Part shown: positions 26,369 to 36,241 of the stretch, piece by piece
How the letters are laid out: the number at the start of each line of letters is the position of its first letter
Position numbering within the stretch: position 1 is the first letter of the stretch
Origin: Photobacterium proteolyticum
GTDB taxonomy: Bacteria; Pseudomonadota; Gammaproteobacteria; Enterobacterales; Vibrionaceae
Direction: 5' to 3'
Assembly: GCF_001939735.1 (NCBI RefSeq)
Contig: NZ_MJIL01000069.1
Location: 221,844-285,843, forward strand
DNA length: 64,000 nucleotides
Notes under the pieces: generated by a model
Told to the model about the DNA's origin: nothing
Seen by the model: the letters and a program-made list of their open reading frames with translations, nothing else
Databases searched by the model: none
Made by a program: the position numbers and the translations under genes

Positions 26369-27338
26369 TATAATGAAATCGTCCTTGGCTCTTTGTAGAA
26401 CAAAATTACAAGTATTTACATTGAGCCTTATCCTTGCAAGAAAAAAAGAAGAAACTGTCGAGATTTACTACTTCGACGACTCCTATAAAAGTGATACTTT
26501 GGATTTTCTTAACCGAATTTGTAAATCCAAAGGATATCAATTTAAGTATTTCGTTAAAAAAAATACATTTTCGGATTTGTCTTTCATTTATAGAGAGTTT
26601 CGAAATAAAGAATACAGTAATTTATACATTGCTAGTTTATGTAATGGGTATATATCATTAGCAACTGGATTGATTAACTTTGTTAACCTTATAACATTTG
26701 ATGATGGCGCAGCAAACTTAGAGAAAAGTTCTTTTGTATATCAGCAAAGAGAGAGCTTAAAGAGGAGCTTATTTTTTTCCTTATTTAGGTCTGGCTATTC
26801 ATTAAGTGATATTGTAAGCAAATCTTCTGAACATTATAACATATTTGAAGCATCGCTTTACCCATATAAAGGGTACTTCAGTAAAGAGATCAACATAAGT
26901 GACGTATTTCAAAGCTCAGTACAGCTAGACTTGAACGAAGAGTTTTCACATTTGTTTTTATCTCCATGCTATGAAGAGCTCTTCGAAGATCCTGAACAAG
27001 GCTACTGTAACGTAAGAGATTTTCTAAAGTTACAACTATCCACTTCTGACAAAGTGGGATATATTCAGCATCCTAGGAGTTCATATCCAACCCCTGATTT
27101 GCCTGGTCTTGTTGATTTGACGAGTAACTATATTGCCGAGGAAATCATCGCAGACTTAGCTGTAGGTCCTTGTTCATTAAGTCTGATTGGCTTCGGTAAT
27201 ACTACACAAGCTTTTTATATTAATAGCAACAAGATACAAAACGTATTGCTTACATCGAATAATATGAAGAAGCAGTACATTAACCATTTCTTTAACAAGT
27301 CTAGCAATATAACTTATTTTACTTTGGATGGTTTATGA
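26361..27338 (+). CDS. GT52-like glycosyltransferase (LOS sialyltransferase-type fold)
   Basis: A 325-residue protein with an N-terminal strand SLALCRTKLQVFTLSLIL resembling the CLTPLQ start of GT52 enzymes. The acidic motif is D114-D115-G116 (TFDDGAAN), the HP motif is H237-P238 (YIQHPRSSYP), and a late GFGNTTQAF follows. It is a second candidate CMP-sugar transferase in the operon, distinct in sequence from the one at 22412. ATG 26361 overlaps the sulfotransferase stop; ATG 26373 is an alternative. Acceptor and donor are not shown by sequence. Confidence 0.7.
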   Translation: MNNIMKSSLALCRTKLQVFTLSLILARKKEETVEIYYFDDSYKSDTLDFLNRICKSKGYQFKYFVKKNTFSDLSFIYREFRNKEYSNLYIASLCNGYISLATGLINFVNLITFDDGAANLEKSSFVYQQRESLKRSLFFSLFRSGYSLSDIVSKSSEHYNIFEASLYPYKGYFSKEINISDVFQSSVQLDLNEEFSHLFLSPCYEELFEDPEQGYCNVRDFLKLQLSTSDKVGYIQHPRSSYPTPDLPGLVDLTSNYIAEEIIADLAVGPCSLSLIGFGNTTQAFYINSNKIQNVLLTSNNMKKQYINHFFNKSSNITYFTLDGL

Positions 27339-27733
27339 AGAAAAATTTGGTTATAACATTTGGAACATTTGACGTGTTTCATATTGGGCATATCAATATT
27401 CTTGAAAGGTGTGCATCTTTAGGTGATCGGCTCATTGTAGGTGTTTCTAGTGATCAGCTTAATTTTGAGAAGAAGAACCGAGCTCCTATTTATACACAGG
27501 AAGACAGGTTAAAGATAGTAAGTTCCCTTAAGTTTGTTGACGAGGTTTTCATAGAACACTCACTTGATCTAAAGCGAGATTATATCGAGTATTTTAAGGC
27601 TGATATTCTAGCGATGGGTAATGATTGGGAGGGTAAATTTGACGAATTTAAAGATATTTGTGATGTGGTTTACTTCCCACGGACACCATCTATATCAACA
27701 ACAGAAATTATTGAGATAGCAAAGAATTTCTAG
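27335..27733 (+). CDS. Glycerol-3-phosphate cytidylyltransferase-like nucleotidyltransferase (TagD family)
   Basis: A 132-residue cytidylyltransferase with the signature GTFDVFHIGHINIL (HxGH) and the late STTEII motif. Size and motifs match TagD, which makes CDP-glycerol. It overlaps the previous gene by 4 bp and is the last gene of the sialic-acid operon. The convergent neighbour is a CDP-glycerol glycerophosphotransferase-type gene, supporting a glycerol-phosphate decoration. Confidence 0.85.
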   Translation: MKKNLVITFGTFDVFHIGHINILERCASLGDRLIVGVSSDQLNFEKKNRAPIYTQEDRLKIVSSLKFVDEVFIEHSLDLKRDYIEYFKADILAMGNDWEGKFDEFKDICDVVYFPRTPSISTTEIIEIAKNF

Positions 27734-27781
27734 CTGAACACTTACTATATACTATACGTTCTATAAATTTGTATGAGTCTT

Positions 27782-27803
27782 GCCTCTGCTTTAAAGCAGA
27801 GGC
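27782..27803. terminator. Bidirectional hairpin terminator candidate between convergent genes
   Basis: A perfect 22-bp palindrome with 9-bp stem GCCTCTGCT/AGCAGAGGC and TTAA loop lies midway between the TagD-like stop (27733) and the stop of the minus-strand gene (27822). The following TATATAAAC is only moderately T-rich, so efficiency is uncertain. Confidence 0.65.
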
Positions 27804-27821
27804 TATATAAACTTCTATCTA

Positions 27822-29027
27822 TTATCTTGTTAGTCTAATCCTATTTAACTCTCTCGATATAAATTTATCTATAATTTGAGATGCCGGCATAGTGTTAAGT
27901 TTTGATGCCCGCTCCTTTGGTTTATTTTCTTCTCCTACCTTGAAAAGCCCTTCTAAACTGTTCACTTCATCTCCCCACGTAACCTGTTTATAGTCAAATG
28001 AGAACCCAACCGATTTCTCGTACAATTTAATATCATACGGTATAAAGCCAACTGGTTTCCCAAGCATTGCAAAATCACAGTATATGCTTGAATAATCAGT
28101 TAATAGTACATCGAATTGGTCCAGGTATTCAGTGATGTCTTCTGCTTGGTTGCTATCAAGGTTTATTATACGGCTATTGAGGTAAGGGGTGATATCTCCC
28201 TCAAACTTAGGGTGTAGACGGATGAATATTACTATATCATTCTCAACTAATTTCTTTTCAACGGTTTCTGGCGAATAGTCTCCAAATGGAAATAGTTTTA
28301 CATCTTCATATGGGCGCCATGTTGGGCTATATAGAAACAATCTGGTTTTGTTACTGTATCTATATTGGTTTATGAAATTAGATTGGCATGTCTGCATTGA
28401 TTCTAATCGTGGTTGTGGCAAAACGATTATTTGATTTTGAGCAACTCCAAATGCTTGCCCTATATATTTAGAAAAATAGTCAGATGGACTTAAATAATAA
28501 GATATATTGGTTGTCATCAATTTGTAGTAAGCTCGTTTAAGCCAACTCGCGGAACCATCCATTAAACCTATATTTTTAATTGGTGTGCCGTGGCCCAATT
28601 GGAGAACAAATCGGTTTTTGTTAAGGAAGCAACCACCTACAGGTGGATCCATGGTACTCATGATCCAGCATGCAGCGTTTAGAATATAGCACTTATCTTT
28701 AATACCTTTGCTAGATATGAAGTAATCACCATATTTTTCAGTTAATTTTACTTGCTTTTCTATGTCATTTATTACGAACTTTACTTCGTAACCTTGTTCT
28801 TCAAGATTTTTTTTATGGTTTAAAAACAGGTATTTAGAGTTAAATGTAAAATCTGTATTTACTGTAGAATTAAAGATTATACGTTTTTTTCTTTTTAAAA
28901 AGAGGAAAATTAAAGAAAGAAAAAAACCTGAGCTAGCATCTAGAAGCCTTTGTACTAGAAATTTATTTTTGTTATTTATTTTAATCATTGCTATAAACCA
29001 ACCAAAGTAATTCATGTATAGTACCAT
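27822..29027 (-). CDS. CDP-glycerol glycerophosphotransferase family protein (TagB/TagF-like)
   Basis: A 401-residue protein of the Glyphos_transf family. Hallmarks are LQLGHGTPIKNIG (catalytic His region), LYSPTWRPYEDVKLFP, IFIRLHPKF and the terminal LLTDYSSIYCDFAMLGKPVGFIPYD. It would transfer glycerol phosphate from CDP-glycerol to a glycan or polymerise it. There is no catalytic fusion to a second glycosyltransferase. Starts at 29027, 29015 and 28988 are all possible; none has a strong ribosome-binding site. Only 27 bp separate the 29027 start from the divergent gene. Confidence 0.84.
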   Translation of the reverse strand: MVLYMNYFGWFIAMIKINNKNKFLVQRLLDASSGFFLSLIFLFLKRKKRIIFNSTVNTDFTFNSKYLFLNHKKNLEEQGYEVKFVINDIEKQVKLTEKYGDYFISSKGIKDKCYILNAACWIMSTMDPPVGGCFLNKNRFVLQLGHGTPIKNIGLMDGSASWLKRAYYKLMTTNISYYLSPSDYFSKYIGQAFGVAQNQIIVLPQPRLESMQTCQSNFINQYRYSNKTRLFLYSPTWRPYEDVKLFPFGDYSPETVEKKLVENDIVIFIRLHPKFEGDITPYLNSRIINLDSNQAEDITEYLDQFDVLLTDYSSIYCDFAMLGKPVGFIPYDIKLYEKSVGFSFDYKQVTWGDEVNSLEGLFKVGEENKPKERASKLNTMPASQIIDKFISRELNRIRLTR

Positions 29028-29054
29028 AAGTCTTTTTAAATATTGAGATATTGA

Positions 29055-30005
29055 GTGAAAAGAGTATTAGTAACAGGTGCGAATGGCTTTATAGGACAGA
29101 GAGTTATCTCTTATTTAAACGGGAAGTGTCATATAAGGGCGTCTTTGCGGAAAGACAATGCAGTTTTTGATCATGTCCTAGATGGTATCGATTTTGACAC
29201 AGTAACTATCGGCAACCTTTCAGGTCAAACGAATTGGTCTCACGCCCTATCTGATGTTGATGTCATCATTCACTTGGCTGGTCGAGCGCATATTACAAAT
29301 GATACAGCGGAGTCACCTATCGATGAATTTCGGAAAGTTAACCGCGATGCCAGTTTGTGTCTACTAAAGCAGGCTGCACAGTATAAGGTTTCTCGTCTTG
29401 TCTTTGTTAGTTCAATTGGTGTAAATGGTAACACTACAGAAGGTTCTCCTTTTTGCGAGGAATCAGTTCCGAATCCAGTTGCGGACTATGCATTATCTAA
29501 GCTTGAAGCTGAGCAACTACTAGTTGAAGAGGCTAGTAGGTTGGGGATAGAACTAACCATTGTCAGGCCGCCGTTGGTTTATGGTCCAAGTGCACCAGGA
29601 AACTTAGATAAATTGATTAAGTTAGTAAAGCTATCGCCCATTTTACCTTTCGGCTTAGTTAATAATCGAAAAAGCTTTATTTCAATAGACAACTTAGCTG
29701 ACTTTCTTGTCACTTGCGCATTTCATCCCAAAGCTGCAAATGAACTGTTTTTAATTGCAGATGATCAGGTTATTTCAACTAAGGATTTGACTAGATTACT
29801 TGCAAAAAGTGCTAAACGCAGTTTGGTAAACATACCAGTACCTCTTAGCTTGTTGAAGCTGACAGCTAGAATGTTTGGGAAGGGGAGTATGGCAATTCAG
29901 CTATTTGATGATCTTGTTATCGATAATTCAAAAGCTAAAGATCTTCTTGGTTGGAAGCCTGTTTTGTCAACAGAGCTAGCAGTGAGAAGATGTATAGAGG
30001 AGTAA
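29055..30005 (+). CDS. NAD-dependent epimerase/reductase, WbpV-like (UDP-QuiNAc/FucNAc type)
   Basis: A 316-residue extended SDR with GANGFIGQRV (NAD-binding), SSIGVNG (catalytic Ser) and YALSKLEAE (Tyr-xxx-Lys). Its sequence style (HLAGRAHITND; PPLVYGPSAPGNL; PFGLVNNRKSFISIDNLADF) is that of the WbpV/Gnu group found beside WbpM and WbpL homologues, as here. The likely task is reducing or epimerising the 4-keto sugar made by the WbpM-like enzyme before transfer to lipid carrier. Start GTG 29055. Confidence 0.78.
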   Translation: MKRVLVTGANGFIGQRVISYLNGKCHIRASLRKDNAVFDHVLDGIDFDTVTIGNLSGQTNWSHALSDVDVIIHLAGRAHITNDTAESPIDEFRKVNRDASLCLLKQAAQYKVSRLVFVSSIGVNGNTTEGSPFCEESVPNPVADYALSKLEAEQLLVEEASRLGIELTIVRPPLVYGPSAPGNLDKLIKLVKLSPILPFGLVNNRKSFISIDNLADFLVTCAFHPKAANELFLIADDQVISTKDLTRLLAKSAKRSLVNIPVPLSLLKLTARMFGKGSMAIQLFDDLVIDNSKAKDLLGWKPVLSTELAVRRCIEE

Positions 30006-30016
30006 TGCTCCTCTAT
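29994..30016. terminator. Hairpin at the end of the WbpV-like gene
   Basis: A perfect 9-bp stem ATAGAGGAG/CTCCTCTAT has the stop codon TAA in its 5-nt loop. It is followed by TCTTC rather than a clean T-tract. It lies between convergent genes and may end transcription from either side. Confidence 0.42.
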
Positions 30017-30076
30017 TCTTCAGCCTAAAACGAAACTAATGCAGTGCTATTGGTGTTAAGTTGAAGGCATACCTCA

Positions 30077-32002
30077 TTAGTGTATATTGCCAATGGCCTG
30101 TTTTTGAAATGACTGGTCGGTATAGAGAAAATCCTTGATATCACCTTTGGGGCTATAACCAGTTGGTGTCGCGATCAGGATTTCACGTATACATTTGATA
30201 TCGAAGTTATGGCAACATTCATCTAATTGCTTAATCACATATTCCATTTCGTCCCAGCTGAGCATATCTTCGATAGCTGTCATAATTTTGGGGTGCTCAG
30301 TTCCGGTTACATTTTCCCCGATGAGTAGTTCTTCATAAAGCTTTTCGCCTGGGCGAAGCCCGGTGAACTTGATCTCAATGCCGCCATCGTTCTCTTCATT
30401 TCCTTGCTCTCTGGCTCCCATGAGATGGATCATCCGCTTTGCAAGATCAAGAATTTTGATGGGCTCTCCCATATCAAGCACAAAAACTTGGCCGTTATGC
30501 CCTATAGCTCCAGCTTGGATGACAAGTTGTGCAGCTTCCGGAATCAGCATGAAATAACGGGTTATATCTGGGTGGGTTACAGTCACAGGTCCGCCGTTGT
30601 GGATCTGTTCACGGAATAATGGAACAACCGAACCTGATGAGCCCAATACATTACCAAAGCGTACCATGGTAAAATTAGTCCCAGATTGGTGATCAGCTAG
30701 AGACTGAAGAACTAACTCCGCCATACGCTTACTCGCGCCCATAACGTTTGTCGAACGAACAGCCTTGTCTGTTGATATCAGTACGAAATTTTTAACTTCC
30801 GCGTCAATTGCTGCTTGCGCAGCAAATAGTGTTCCGAAGATATTGTTACGGATTCCTTCAACGATATTATGCTCAACAATTGGAACATGTTTGTAGGCAG
30901 CGGCATGATAAACAGTGTCTATCTGGTATGAACGCATTAAATTTAGTAGACGATTTCTATGCTGAACGGACCCTAATGCTGCAATAATTGTTGTTTGCAT
31001 GTTTTTATATCGCACTGTCTTAATTAACTCTCGCTCAATGCTATATAGGTTATATTCATTGAGTTCGAACAATACGATGGTCTTTGGGTTTCTTTGGATT
31101 ATCTGACGACACAGCTCCGAGCCAATCGACCCGCCTGCTCCAGTAACCATGATCGCTTTTGCTTCTATACAGGCTTTCATCAGCGGCTCTTGAGGCTCAA
31201 CAGTATTTCGCCCCAACAAGTCAGCAACGTCAAGATCTCTAATTTCTGTCAGTTGTGCTTTGCCTGATGCAATGTCTTCCACCGATGGTACAGACTGAAC
31301 AGCAATTGGCCAATCGGATAGCCTATCAACTAATCGAAGACGCTCAGCTTTACTGATATTGTTTATTGCTAGTAGCAGTTTTACTGGTTGGTATAAATCG
31401 TTTAGTTTTGCAAATTCATTGCTATTGTAAACTCTTAACCCATAGATGATATTGCCGATCTTACTAAGATCATCATCAATGATAGCAACGGGGTGGTACT
31501 CAGAGCCTTGTCGTAGGGCGTAAGCAAGTTCGCGCCCTGTTGCACCGGCTCCGTAAATTAGAACATTGGGTTTACCACGCCGATAGTAACGGTCGAAGTA
31601 CATACGAATCATGACCCGAGGCGTGCCTAGCATAAGCACTGCGATACCAGCGTAAATGGCTGGTACACTCCGGTGGATATAAGAATGTAGATAGAAGCTT
31701 GAAATGGCAAGCGCCAGAGCTGATGCTACAACAGCAAGCACTATATGGCCCAGAGCCGGTACTATCATGTAGCGTAACACAGCCCGGTATAAACCAAGCT
31801 TGGCGAAAACCAAAATAGTAACCACTACAGTTACAATTAAACTTCCGATTTCAACGCTAGAAATCGGAATTTCAAGTTTGCCAATTCTCAACCCAATTGC
31901 AGCGTATAATGACAGTGTGATGGCGATAACGTCATACAATACAGTAACTGTACGTTTTGTGGTTCTTTTGGCGCTGAATAGGGATAAAATTGGTTGAAGC
32001 AT
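30077..32002 (-). CDS. Membrane-bound nucleoside-diphosphate-sugar 4,6-dehydratase (WbpM/CapD-like)
   Basis: A 641-residue protein with four N-terminal membrane helices (about 15-130), a first Rossmann region with YGAGATGRELAY (about 150) and a C-terminal SDR domain (TGAGGSIGSELCRQI, about 286). It carries the family-specific replacement of catalytic Tyr by Met (NVMGASKRMAE). It converts UDP-GlcNAc to the 4-keto-6-deoxy sugar used for QuiNAc or FucNAc. Codon use is more housekeeping-like than in the AT-rich genes to the left. It is divergent from the WbpL-like gene, with 206 bp between them. Confidence 0.93.
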   Translation of the reverse strand: MLQPILSLFSAKRTTKRTVTVLYDVIAITLSLYAAIGLRIGKLEIPISSVEIGSLIVTVVVTILVFAKLGLYRAVLRYMIVPALGHIVLAVVASALALAISSFYLHSYIHRSVPAIYAGIAVLMLGTPRVMIRMYFDRYYRRGKPNVLIYGAGATGRELAYALRQGSEYHPVAIIDDDLSKIGNIIYGLRVYNSNEFAKLNDLYQPVKLLLAINNISKAERLRLVDRLSDWPIAVQSVPSVEDIASGKAQLTEIRDLDVADLLGRNTVEPQEPLMKACIEAKAIMVTGAGGSIGSELCRQIIQRNPKTIVLFELNEYNLYSIERELIKTVRYKNMQTTIIAALGSVQHRNRLLNLMRSYQIDTVYHAAAYKHVPIVEHNIVEGIRNNIFGTLFAAQAAIDAEVKNFVLISTDKAVRSTNVMGASKRMAELVLQSLADHQSGTNFTMVRFGNVLGSSGSVVPLFREQIHNGGPVTVTHPDITRYFMLIPEAAQLVIQAGAIGHNGQVFVLDMGEPIKILDLAKRMIHLMGAREQGNEENDGGIEIKFTGLRPGEKLYEELLIGENVTGTEHPKIMTAIEDMLSWDEMEYVIKQLDECCHNFDIKCIREILIATPTGYSPKGDIKDFLYTDQSFQKQAIGNIH

Positions 32003-32208
32003 GAAATTTACACCTTAGTTCAAGGAGCGTTATTGTAGTCTTTACGGTTAGGGCAAGCCAGTTTTTTACGGAATTTATTATGTCTCAAACCATTTCGAGC
32101 TGTTTGTGCGTGATTTCTCAGAATGGTAAGCTTGTGGGAGAGATTTTGATGAGGGTACTGGTTTGGCAGTACTGAGACTAGCATGAGCTTCATAACACAA
32201 TAAAAAAT

Positions 32209-33222
32209 ATGAATATACCTGTTACTTTACTATCTATTTTGGCAACCAGCTTTTTGTTAACGTTTTTTCTGCGATCTTATGCTTTAAAGAATAATATTAT
32301 TGACAACCCTAATGCACGTAGTTCGCACTCGATACCAACACCAAGAGGCGGTGGCGTAGCTATTGTTCTTTGTTTTATTGCTTTCTGTGGAATGGGAGTC
32401 ACCTTAAATATCGTGCCTGGCGTAATAGGTTACGGGATAATTGTGGCTGGGTTGATAGTTGCCACAGTGGGTTTCATTGATGACCATAATCACATCCCGG
32501 CTGGTTGGCGTTTGCTTGCTCACTTTTCATCTGCTTTTGTATTGCTATGGGCATCAAGTGGCTTACCCGCAATCACAATATTTGGTTTTACATTTTCATT
32601 TGGCGCGGCTGGCTACCTTATAGGAGGGCTGTACCTAGTTTGGCTATTAAACCTCTATAACTTTATGGATGGAATTGATGGCCTTGCTGGTATAGAGGCT
32701 GCCACCGTGTGTTTCTTTGCTGCATTGTTGTCATTTTCTATTGGAACTCCTGTATTTGTCTGGCTATTGCCGTTAGTGCTTGGAACTGCCTGTTTAGGTT
32801 TTTTGCTACTGAATTTTCCACCAGCCAAGATTTTCATGGGTGACGCTGGAAGTGGTTTTATAGGCTTAATATTGGGGGGGCTGTCCCTGTTCGCTGCACA
32901 ACAGCAAAGTCAATTACTATGGGTATGGCTTATCTTATTAGGAGTATTCATAGTTGATGCCACTATTACATTAATTCGAAGGCTTAGTTCGGGTTATAAG
33001 CCTTACGAAGCCCATCGTACCCATGCCTATCAATATGCATCAAGGCATCATGGGAGCCACAGGGTTGTTACAATATCAGTATTAGCGATCAATGCGTTTT
33101 GGCTTTTTCCTGTTGCCAGCATGGTTGCCTTAAACTGGATTGACGGGGCGTTAGGAACAGCTGTTGCTTACTTTCCACTTGCTGTTGTTGCCATAAAGTA
33201 CAATGCAGGGAAGGCAGAATAG
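32209..33222 (+). CDS. Polyprenyl-phosphate sugar-1-phosphate transferase, WbpL/WecA-like
   Basis: A 337-residue polytopic enzyme with about eleven helices. It shows the MraY/WecA family motifs PRGGGVAI, VGFIDDHNHIP, NLYNFMDGIDGLAG, FMGDAGSGFIGL and an extracytoplasmic-loop HRTHAYQYASR. It starts O-unit synthesis by moving a HexNAc-1-phosphate to undecaprenyl phosphate. With the WbpV- and WbpM-like neighbours, the first sugar may be QuiNAc or FucNAc. Start is ATG 32209, without an obvious ribosome-binding site. The 206-bp upstream gap (32003-32208) holds a GTACTG/CAGTAC hairpin at 32155-32172 and no gene. Confidence 0.9.
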   Translation: MNIPVTLLSILATSFLLTFFLRSYALKNNIIDNPNARSSHSIPTPRGGGVAIVLCFIAFCGMGVTLNIVPGVIGYGIIVAGLIVATVGFIDDHNHIPAGWRLLAHFSSAFVLLWASSGLPAITIFGFTFSFGAAGYLIGGLYLVWLLNLYNFMDGIDGLAGIEAATVCFFAALLSFSIGTPVFVWLLPLVLGTACLGFLLLNFPPAKIFMGDAGSGFIGLILGGLSLFAAQQQSQLLWVWLILLGVFIVDATITLIRRLSSGYKPYEAHRTHAYQYASRHHGSHRVVTISVLAINAFWLFPVASMVALNWIDGALGTAVAYFPLAVVAIKYNAGKAE

Positions 33223-33391
33223 GCTTAATGTTTATTGCCAGTTAATTGAATGTGTTTTCTTTTTTTTGTTTTGAGCTTAAATTCAAACATATGTGGTGTG
33301 TTCACTAGCGCTGATAATATTTATCGTATGTATTTAGACCTGATCTTTGTGGTTCAAAGCAAAGTGTTACGTAAAATATAAGGAACTTATT

Positions 33392-34456
33392 GTGAAAATT
33401 CTTGTTACCGGTGGTGCCGGTTTTATTGGCTCTGCTGTAGTGCGCCATATAATTAACAATACCGAAGATTCTGTTATAAATGTAGACAAGCTAACATATG
33501 CAGGTAACTTAGAGTCGCTGGGTTCTGTGCAGGATAGTACACGTTATACGTTCGAGCAGGTCGATATTTGTGACCGTGAAGCATTGGTGCGTGTATTCAA
33601 TGAGCATCAACCTGAACTTGTTATGCATTTAGCTGCAGAAAGCCATGTGGATCGATCGATTGATGGTCCTGCTGAATTTATTGAAACCAACATTATTGGT
33701 ACATACACTCTTCTGGAAGTAGCTCGTAATTACTGGAGTCAGTTAGAGGCTGAAAAGAAACAAGCATTTCGTTTCCACCATATTTCTACAGACGAAGTAT
33801 ATGGTGACCTTGAAGGTACAGATGACTTATTTACAGAGCAGACCTCTTATGCGCCGTCTAGCCCTTATTCGGCTTCTAAAGCTTCAAGTGACCACTTGGT
33901 GCGTGCTTGGTTACGTACGTTTGGCTTACCAACAATTGTAACTAACTGTTCTAACAACTATGGGCCTTTCCACTTCCCTGAGAAGCTAATACCTCTAATG
34001 ATCTTGAATGCGCTAGAAGGGAAGCCATTGCCTGTTTATGGCGATGGTATGCAAATTCGTGATTGGCTGTATGTGGAAGATCATGCATCGGCCTTATACA
34101 AAGTCGTCACAGAAGGTGTTGTTGGTGAAACTTATAATATTGGCGGTCATAACGAGAAAGCCAATATCGAAGTCGTTAAGACGATTTGTGAGTTACTTGA
34201 GCAACTAGTGCCGAATAAGCCGGAGGGTGTAATGCAGTACCAAGATCTAATTACTTATGTAACTGATCGCCCTGGGCACGATGTTCGCTATGCTATAGAT
34301 GCAAGTAAGATTGAGCGCGAACTAGGATGGAAACCCGCTGAGACATTCGAATCCGGTATCCGCAAAACAGTTGAATGGTACTTGGATAATAAAAAATGGT
34401 GGAGTCGTGTTTTAGATGGTTCTTATAGTCGAGAACGTTTAGGAGGGGAGAAATAA
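33392..34456 (+). CDS. rmlB: dTDP-glucose 4,6-dehydratase RmlB
   Basis: A 354-residue enzyme, second step of dTDP-L-rhamnose synthesis. NAD-binding [10 protein letters not shown], active-site [12 protein letters not shown] and [10 protein letters not shown] are visible. Start GTG 33392 is chosen for the AAGGAA at 33380-33385; an in-frame upstream start at 33347 would add a 15-residue non-homologous leader. It overlaps rmlA by one base (TAATG). Confidence 0.96.
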   Translation: MKILVTGGAGFIGSAVVRHIINNTEDSVINVDKLTYAGNLESLGSVQDSTRYTFEQVDICDREALVRVFNEHQPELVMHLAAESHVDRSIDGPAEFIETNIIGTYTLLEVARNYWSQLEAEKKQAFRFHHISTDEVYGDLEGTDDLFTEQTSYAPSSPYSASKASSDHLVRAWLRTFGLPTIVTNCSNNYGPFHFPEKLIPLMILNALEGKPLPVYGDGMQIRDWLYVEDHASALYKVVTEGVVGETYNIGGHNEKANIEVVKTICELLEQLVPNKPEGVMQYQDLITYVTDRPGHDVRYAIDASKIERELGWKPAETFESGIRKTVEWYLDNKKWWSRVLDGSYSRERLGGEK

Positions 34457-35355
34457 TGAAAGGAATAATCTTAGCGGGTGGTTCAGGCTCTCGTCTCTAT
34501 CCGATTACACGAGGTGTATCAAAGCAGCTTCTTCCTGTTTATGATAAGCCTATGATTTACTACCCCCTTTCCACTTTAATGCTTGCAGGTATTAAAGATA
34601 TTCTTGTTATTACCACACCGGAAGATAATGAAGGGTTTAAGCGCTTGCTAGGCGATGGTTCAGATTTCGGTATCAACTTGGAATATGCGGTTCAGGAAAG
34701 CCCAGACGGTCTTGCTCAAGCCTTTTTGATTGGTGAAAAGTTCATAGGTGATGACAATTGCTGTTTGGTACTTGGTGACAATATTTTTTATGGTCAATCA
34801 TTTAGCCAGACGCTACGTAATGCAGCAAGCCGTGAACATGGTGCGTCTGTATTCGGCTATCAAGTAAAAGATCCAGAACGTTTTGGTGTTGTGGAATTTG
34901 ACAGTGAAATGAAGGCGATCTCAATTGAAGAAAAGCCTGTTGAACCTAAGTCGAATTATGCTGTGACAGGGTTATATTTTTACGATAATCGCGTGGTTGA
35001 TTTTGCAAAACGCGTTGAGCCGTCAGATCGAGGTGAGTTGGAAATCACCAGTATAAATCAGATGTATCTTGAAGACGACTCGCTCAATGTTGAATTGCTT
35101 GGACGTGGTTTTGCCTGGTTAGATACGGGTACACACGAGAGCCTTCATGAAGCGTCATCTTTCGTGCAGACAATTGAAAACGTCCAAGGGCTGAAAGTCG
35201 CTTGCCTTGAAGAGATTGCATGGAGAAATGGTTGGCTTTCCGACGCTCGTTTGCTTGAGCTTGCAAAGCCAATGCTGAAAAATGACTATGGCCAGTATTT
35301 GATACGATTGGTTGCTGAACAGCAGAATAAGGTTGAAATGAAATGCGAGTATTAA
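34456..35355 (+). CDS. rmlA: Glucose-1-phosphate thymidylyltransferase RmlA
   Basis: A 299-residue first enzyme of dTDP-rhamnose synthesis. The nucleotide-binding signature is [29 protein letters not shown] and VLGDNIFYG follow. It overlaps rmlD by 13 bp. Confidence 0.97.
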   Translation: MKGIILAGGSGSRLYPITRGVSKQLLPVYDKPMIYYPLSTLMLAGIKDILVITTPEDNEGFKRLLGDGSDFGINLEYAVQESPDGLAQAFLIGEKFIGDDNCCLVLGDNIFYGQSFSQTLRNAASREHGASVFGYQVKDPERFGVVEFDSEMKAISIEEKPVEPKSNYAVTGLYFYDNRVVDFAKRVEPSDRGELEITSINQMYLEDDSLNVELLGRGFAWLDTGTHESLHEASSFVQTIENVQGLKVACLEEIAWRNGWLSDARLLELAKPMLKNDYGQYLIRLVAEQQNKVEMKCEY

Positions 35356-36218
35356 TTACAGGTTGCAATGGGCAAGTTGGCCATTGCCTTGTTGAGCAAT
35401 TAGCCGGTCATGCTGAACTGTTGGCTGTTGATCGCGACCAGCTCGATATTACAGACAGCGTTGCTGTTGATACAACGGTAAATGAATTTAAGCCTGATAT
35501 CATAATTAATGCCGCCGCGCATACCGCTGTTGATAAAGCTGAAGAAGAAGCAGAGCTCTCCTATGCAATCAACCGCGACGGCCCTAAATACATTGCTCAG
35601 GCAGCAGCTAATGTAGGTGCTGCAATACTCCATATTTCAACGGATTATGTCTTTGCCGGGAACAAAGATGGTCTGTATGTTGAGAATGACGAAACAGAGC
35701 CTCAGGGGATCTACGGGCAAAGCAAGCTAGCTGGTGAAAAAGCGGTAATTGAAGCCTGCTCAAAACATATCATTCTACGTACGGCCTGGGTATTTGGTCA
35801 GCACGGGAACAACTTTGTTAAAACAATGCTTCGACTTGCTAAAGACAGGGACACATTAGGGATTGTTGGTGATCAAGTTGGTGGACCTACCTGTGCAGAT
35901 GATATTGCCAGTGCACTCATAACCATAGCTAAGCAGGTTGTATCAGGAAAGAATGCCCAATATGGGGTTTATCACTTTTCCGGCATGCCTCACGTCAGTT
36001 GGTTCGAATTTGCACAAACTATTTTTGAGCAAGCTGAAGAACAAGAGTTGTTATCAAGCAAACCTCGACTCAATAGTATTGCTACAGCAGACTACCCAAC
36101 ACCGGCTAAGCGTCCAGCGAACTCAAAACTTGATACGAAAAAAATTGAGCAAGCATTTAATATTCAGCCTTCTGACTGGCGTTCAGCATTGACAGATCTT
36201 AAGCCCTACACGAATTAA
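35343..36218 (+). CDS. rmlD: dTDP-4-dehydrorhamnose reductase RmlD
   Basis: A 291-residue SDR with [14 protein letters not shown] (cofactor loop), [10 protein letters not shown] and YGQSKLAGE (catalytic Tyr-xxx-Lys). It reduces dTDP-4-keto-L-rhamnose to dTDP-L-rhamnose. ATG 35343 lies inside the end of rmlA, consistent with coupled translation. Confidence 0.96.
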   Translation: MRVLITGCNGQVGHCLVEQLAGHAELLAVDRDQLDITDSVAVDTTVNEFKPDIIINAAAHTAVDKAEEEAELSYAINRDGPKYIAQAAANVGAAILHISTDYVFAGNKDGLYVENDETEPQGIYGQSKLAGEKAVIEACSKHIILRTAWVFGQHGNNFVKTMLRLAKDRDTLGIVGDQVGGPTCADDIASALITIAKQVVSGKNAQYGVYHFSGMPHVSWFEFAQTIFEQAEEQELLSSKPRLNSIATADYPTPAKRPANSKLDTKKIEQAFNIQPSDWRSALTDLKPYTN

Positions 36219-36241
36219 GCAACGGCTAACGAGTTTTAAAT

